Below are positions 21,730 through 23,643 of a stretch of 23,643 nt of DNA, piece by piece. The translations under genes and the position numbers were made by a program. Location: positions 1 through 23,643 of the forward strand of contig CAKSFT010000014.1 of the NCBI GenBank assembly GCA_934454145.1, written 5' to 3'. The first letter of the stretch is position 1, and each line of letters begins with the position of its first letter. The notes below the pieces were generated by a model that ran no database searches, was not told the DNA's origin, and worked only from the letters and a program-made list of their open reading frames with translations. The DNA comes from an uncultured Clostridia bacterium (GTDB lineage: Bacteria > Bacillota > Clostridia > UBA1381).

Positions 21730-23010
21730 TTACAGTTCAATATCATTTTTATTTTTTTGTTTTTTGGTATTGGTTTGAGCATTGTTATTTTGTGGTTGCA
21801 GCGTTCGGTGATACACAGATAAAACATCTCGCTTTCTTTCAAGCCGCACATCAACATATTGTGCGGTTACCGCTTCAAGGTTTGTTGATATGCCAAGTGA
21901 CATTCCGATTCCCTTTAATGTATGTCCCAATATTTCACCTACTGTATAAAAATCACCTGTCAACTGGTGCATATTCGTCGCTGCCGTATGCCTTAAATCG
22001 TGAAATCTCAAATGCGGCATTTCAAGGTGTCTTATAAGCTGTCCGAAATTAGATGACATTCTATCTCTGCGATAAGGCGAGCCATCAGGCTTTGCAATAA
22101 ATAAATCATTATCGTAGTATTCCCCTCCGCTCGCCACAATCATATTTTTCTGACTTTCAATCAAATTAAACTGCCGTATGAAATATGGTAAAGTTTCTTC
22201 CGTAATCGGTAAAACTCTGTCATTTGATTTTGTCGGAGCTAATTTTTCTATAAATTTTGTTCCGGCAGGCAAATTGAACGGCAACTGTTCATCAACGCTG
22301 AAACGCATATTTTTCAAATCTATTTTTGATTTTTCCAACCCCAAAATCTCACTGATACGAAGTCCGTACATTCCTGCCAATACAACAGGCATTTCCCATT
22401 CCGTACCCAAAATGTGAGCCATAAAATTTTGCATTTGTTCAATAGTGTACGGATCTGGTGTTTTGCCCTGCTTTCCAAATTTAGTTATGACATCACGGGC
22501 AGGATTTGTTTCTATGTATCGGTACTTTCTTGCGTGTTCCAACGCAACGCTCATAATTCGTTGAGCATATCGTACTGTACTGTTGGATAAGCCTTTTTCA
22601 AACATAGTCTGAAACATACCGTCAAGCATAGCCGGAGTGAGCTGATTAAGTTGAATATGCCCGATACAAGGAACAATATGGTTTTTTATATGTCCCTTAT
22701 AGCTTGCAAATGTGCTTGGTCTTAAATTTGCCTTGCCGTGATTTTCAACCCATTCCTCCATATATTCTTTTACCGTTTGCTTGCCTTGTGTTGCGGCAAC
22801 GGGTGTATAAACGGGATTTGACAGTTTAACTTTCATTTCCGCCTCGTGCTGAACAGCTTCTTTTTTTGTTGCAAATCCTTTTTTAGAATAAGTTTTTCTG
22901 CCATCCGGTGATTTATATTTTATATTGACATCATAAACCGTACCGGATTTACCTGTCAACACGCCGTTACTGTCACGCTTGTTTTTTACCTGTCTTGCAG
23001 ATATACCCAT
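21730..23010 (-). CDS. int: Tyrosine recombinase/integrase of an integrative element
   Basis: This 426-residue integrase has the full catalytic set: Arg218 in GLRISE, Lys261 in the beta-hairpin APTKSNDR, His337-x-x-Arg340 in FHDLRHTAA, His363 in ILGHTL and Tyr385 in TAQYVDV. An N-terminal arm-binding domain (about 20-62: SGTVYDVNIKYKSP ... GFATKKEAV) and a SAM-like core-binding domain (about 78-165) precede it, as in Tn916-type integrases. The ATG follows the excisionase stop directly (TAAATG) with AGGTGAT in front. The C-terminus faces the tRNA-Ser(CGA) end. A 17-residue stretch separates the His363 and Tyr385 segments, longer than the short linker common in the family. It drives integration and excision at the tRNA site. 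Confidence 0.95.
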   Translation of the reverse strand: MGISARQVKNKRDSNGVLTGKSGTVYDVNIKYKSPDGRKTYSKKGFATKKEAVQHEAEMKVKLSNPVYTPVAATQGKQTVKEYMEEWVENHGKANLRPSTFASYKGHIKNHIVPCIGHIQLNQLTPAMLDGMFQTMFEKGLSNSTVRYAQRIMSVALEHARKYRYIETNPARDVITKFGKQGKTPDPYTIEQMQNFMAHILGTEWEMPVVLAGMYGLRISEILGLEKSKIDLKNMRFSVDEQLPFNLPAGTKFIEKLAPTKSNDRVLPITEETLPYFIRQFNLIESQKNMIVASGGEYYDNDLFIAKPDGSPYRRDRMSSNFGQLIRHLEMPHLRFHDLRHTAATNMHQLTGDFYTVGEILGHTLKGIGMSLGISTNLEAVTAQYVDVRLERKRDVLSVYHRTLQPQNNNAQTNTKKQKNKNDIEL

Positions 23011-23238
23011 TTATATATCACCTGCCATACAATTTTTTGCTTGATGTTTTGCTCGGTTGTACCAATCCCAAATGGCTGAATTTGCTATCAAACGTCTATT
23101 ACCATTTTGCACATACTCCAATTCTCCGTTATCCATAAGTTCACGGAGTTTGTTTTCGCCGATTCCGCTTATACGACTCATTTGCTCCACAGTTTTAAGC
23201 ATAGGCACTATTTCCTGTTTAGTGTTTTTAGTTGCCAT
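23011..23238 (-). CDS. xis: Excisionase-like winged helix-turn-helix protein
   Basis: This 75-residue protein has a MerR-like/winged helix fold: KTVEQMSRISGIGENKLRELMDN as helix-turn-helix and GELEYVQNGNRRLIANSAIWDWY as wing and end helix, a pattern of Tn916-type Xis proteins. Such proteins bend the element ends and shift the integrase toward excision. AGGAGGTG lies 6-7 bases before the ATG. The stop codon abuts the integrase start, so the two are cotranscribed. Confidence 0.88.
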   Translation of the reverse strand: MATKNTKQEIVPMLKTVEQMSRISGIGENKLRELMDNGELEYVQNGNRRLIANSAIWDWYNRAKHQAKNCMAGDI

Positions 23239-23643
23239 AATAGCACCTCCTAAAATAAGTTGATTTATTTAACGACAGTCTGACAGCCGGTGGCACGGCT
23301 CACGGGACTTTCACCCTCCGCATAGTTCTTATGCAACCGCCCAATGCAGTGACGCGTTCAAGACGGGAGTATCATTATTTCATCATAGCGTCATTGCTGT
23401 GCAGAATTGCCTTTTATTCTGCATTTACGGTAAAAATGTTTCTCGCTCTGTCATTTTAATAGGGCTCCCGAAAAGCCGATAGGCTTTTTGGGAAAAAGGA
23501 GGGGCAGCGGAAAAAGTGAATTTTTGCATTTATGCGAAAATGAATATTTTATAGCTTGCCCCGACGTCGTGGCGCATTTACTGTATAAGCTCTGCTATGA
23601 CTGAATGTTGAAAGACTGTCTATACTGCGCCTGTGCGCTTTCT
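23239..23643 (-). other. Gene-free, hairpin-rich leader region of the int/xis end
   Basis: No protein-coding frame of credible length is found here. Four hairpins are visible: AAATAA/TTATTT (23253-23270) beside the xis ribosome site; GCAGAAT/ATTCTGC (23401-23422); CCCGAAAAGCC/GGCTTTTTGGG (23467-23492, 11 bp); and TTTTTGCAT/ATGCGAAAA (23522-23540). The first could be an operator. A short GGAGGGTGAAAGTCCC block and an AGCCG/CGGCT stem (near 23287-23310) add to the structure. The region may hold a regulatory RNA or an element-end signal; no family is recognised. Confidence 0.5.

Noticed and set aside
23300..23345. Group II intron-like GGTGAAAGTCCC block
   Set aside because: Only a short similarity to intron domain sequence. 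There is no reverse transcriptase frame and no recognisable 5' GTGCG or domain V.

Overview
The window looks like a chromosomal segment of a low-to-mid-GC anaerobic Firmicute of the class Clostridia. Signs are strong AGGAGG-type ribosome sites with some TTG starts, TTGACA/TATAAT promoters with 17-bp spacers, an S-layer-homology protein, ferredoxin-dependent 2-oxoacid metabolism, and Clostridia-like mobile-element genes at both ends. A core block (about 3463-21503) sits between two stretches that look integrated at RNA genes.

Left flank (1-3462). On the + strand lie the end of a Mor-family activator, a 57-residue Cys/His protein, a 634-residue protein with ankyrin-like, coiled-coil and C-terminal J-domain parts, and two tiny membrane peptides. 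Converging on them, on the - strand, is a VbhA-like antitoxin and Fic toxin pair directly behind the tmRNA gene (ssrA, 3463-3812). An imperfect copy of the ssrA 3' end lies at the far side of the pair (2632-2666), followed at once by a strong terminator. This suggests the pair was inserted between ssrA and its terminator.

Core block. A small uncharacterised gene, tRNA-Trp, a polar amino-acid ABC importer (binding protein, permease, ATPase), a three-gene unit (coiled membrane protein, SLH protein, pyridoxamine kinase) and a single GNAT acetyltransferase. Then comes a seven-gene - strand operon: Na+/solute symporter, AMP-forming acyl-CoA ligase, iorA, iorB, paaK-type ligase, tandem-ACT protein and TIM-barrel isomerase. 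Its logic is activation of aryl acids to CoA esters and their interconversion with aryl-pyruvates through ferredoxin, with an amino-acid-sensing ACT protein. Its leader has two candidate promoters, a terminator-like hairpin and a helically phased direct repeat. An ABC exporter half-transporter with a TTG start follows.

Right flank (21073-23643). Three serine tRNA genes (UGA, GCU, CGA) lie in a row. Behind the last are six TGGTGCC repeats, then a tyrosine recombinase and its small excisionase, and a gene-free stretch rich in hairpins. This reads as the int/xis end of an integrative element at tRNA-Ser(CGA); the rest is outside the window.

The sequence points most to these as new or little-described: the ssrA-coupled Fic cassette, the J-domain multi-domain protein, and the leader of the aryl-acid operon.
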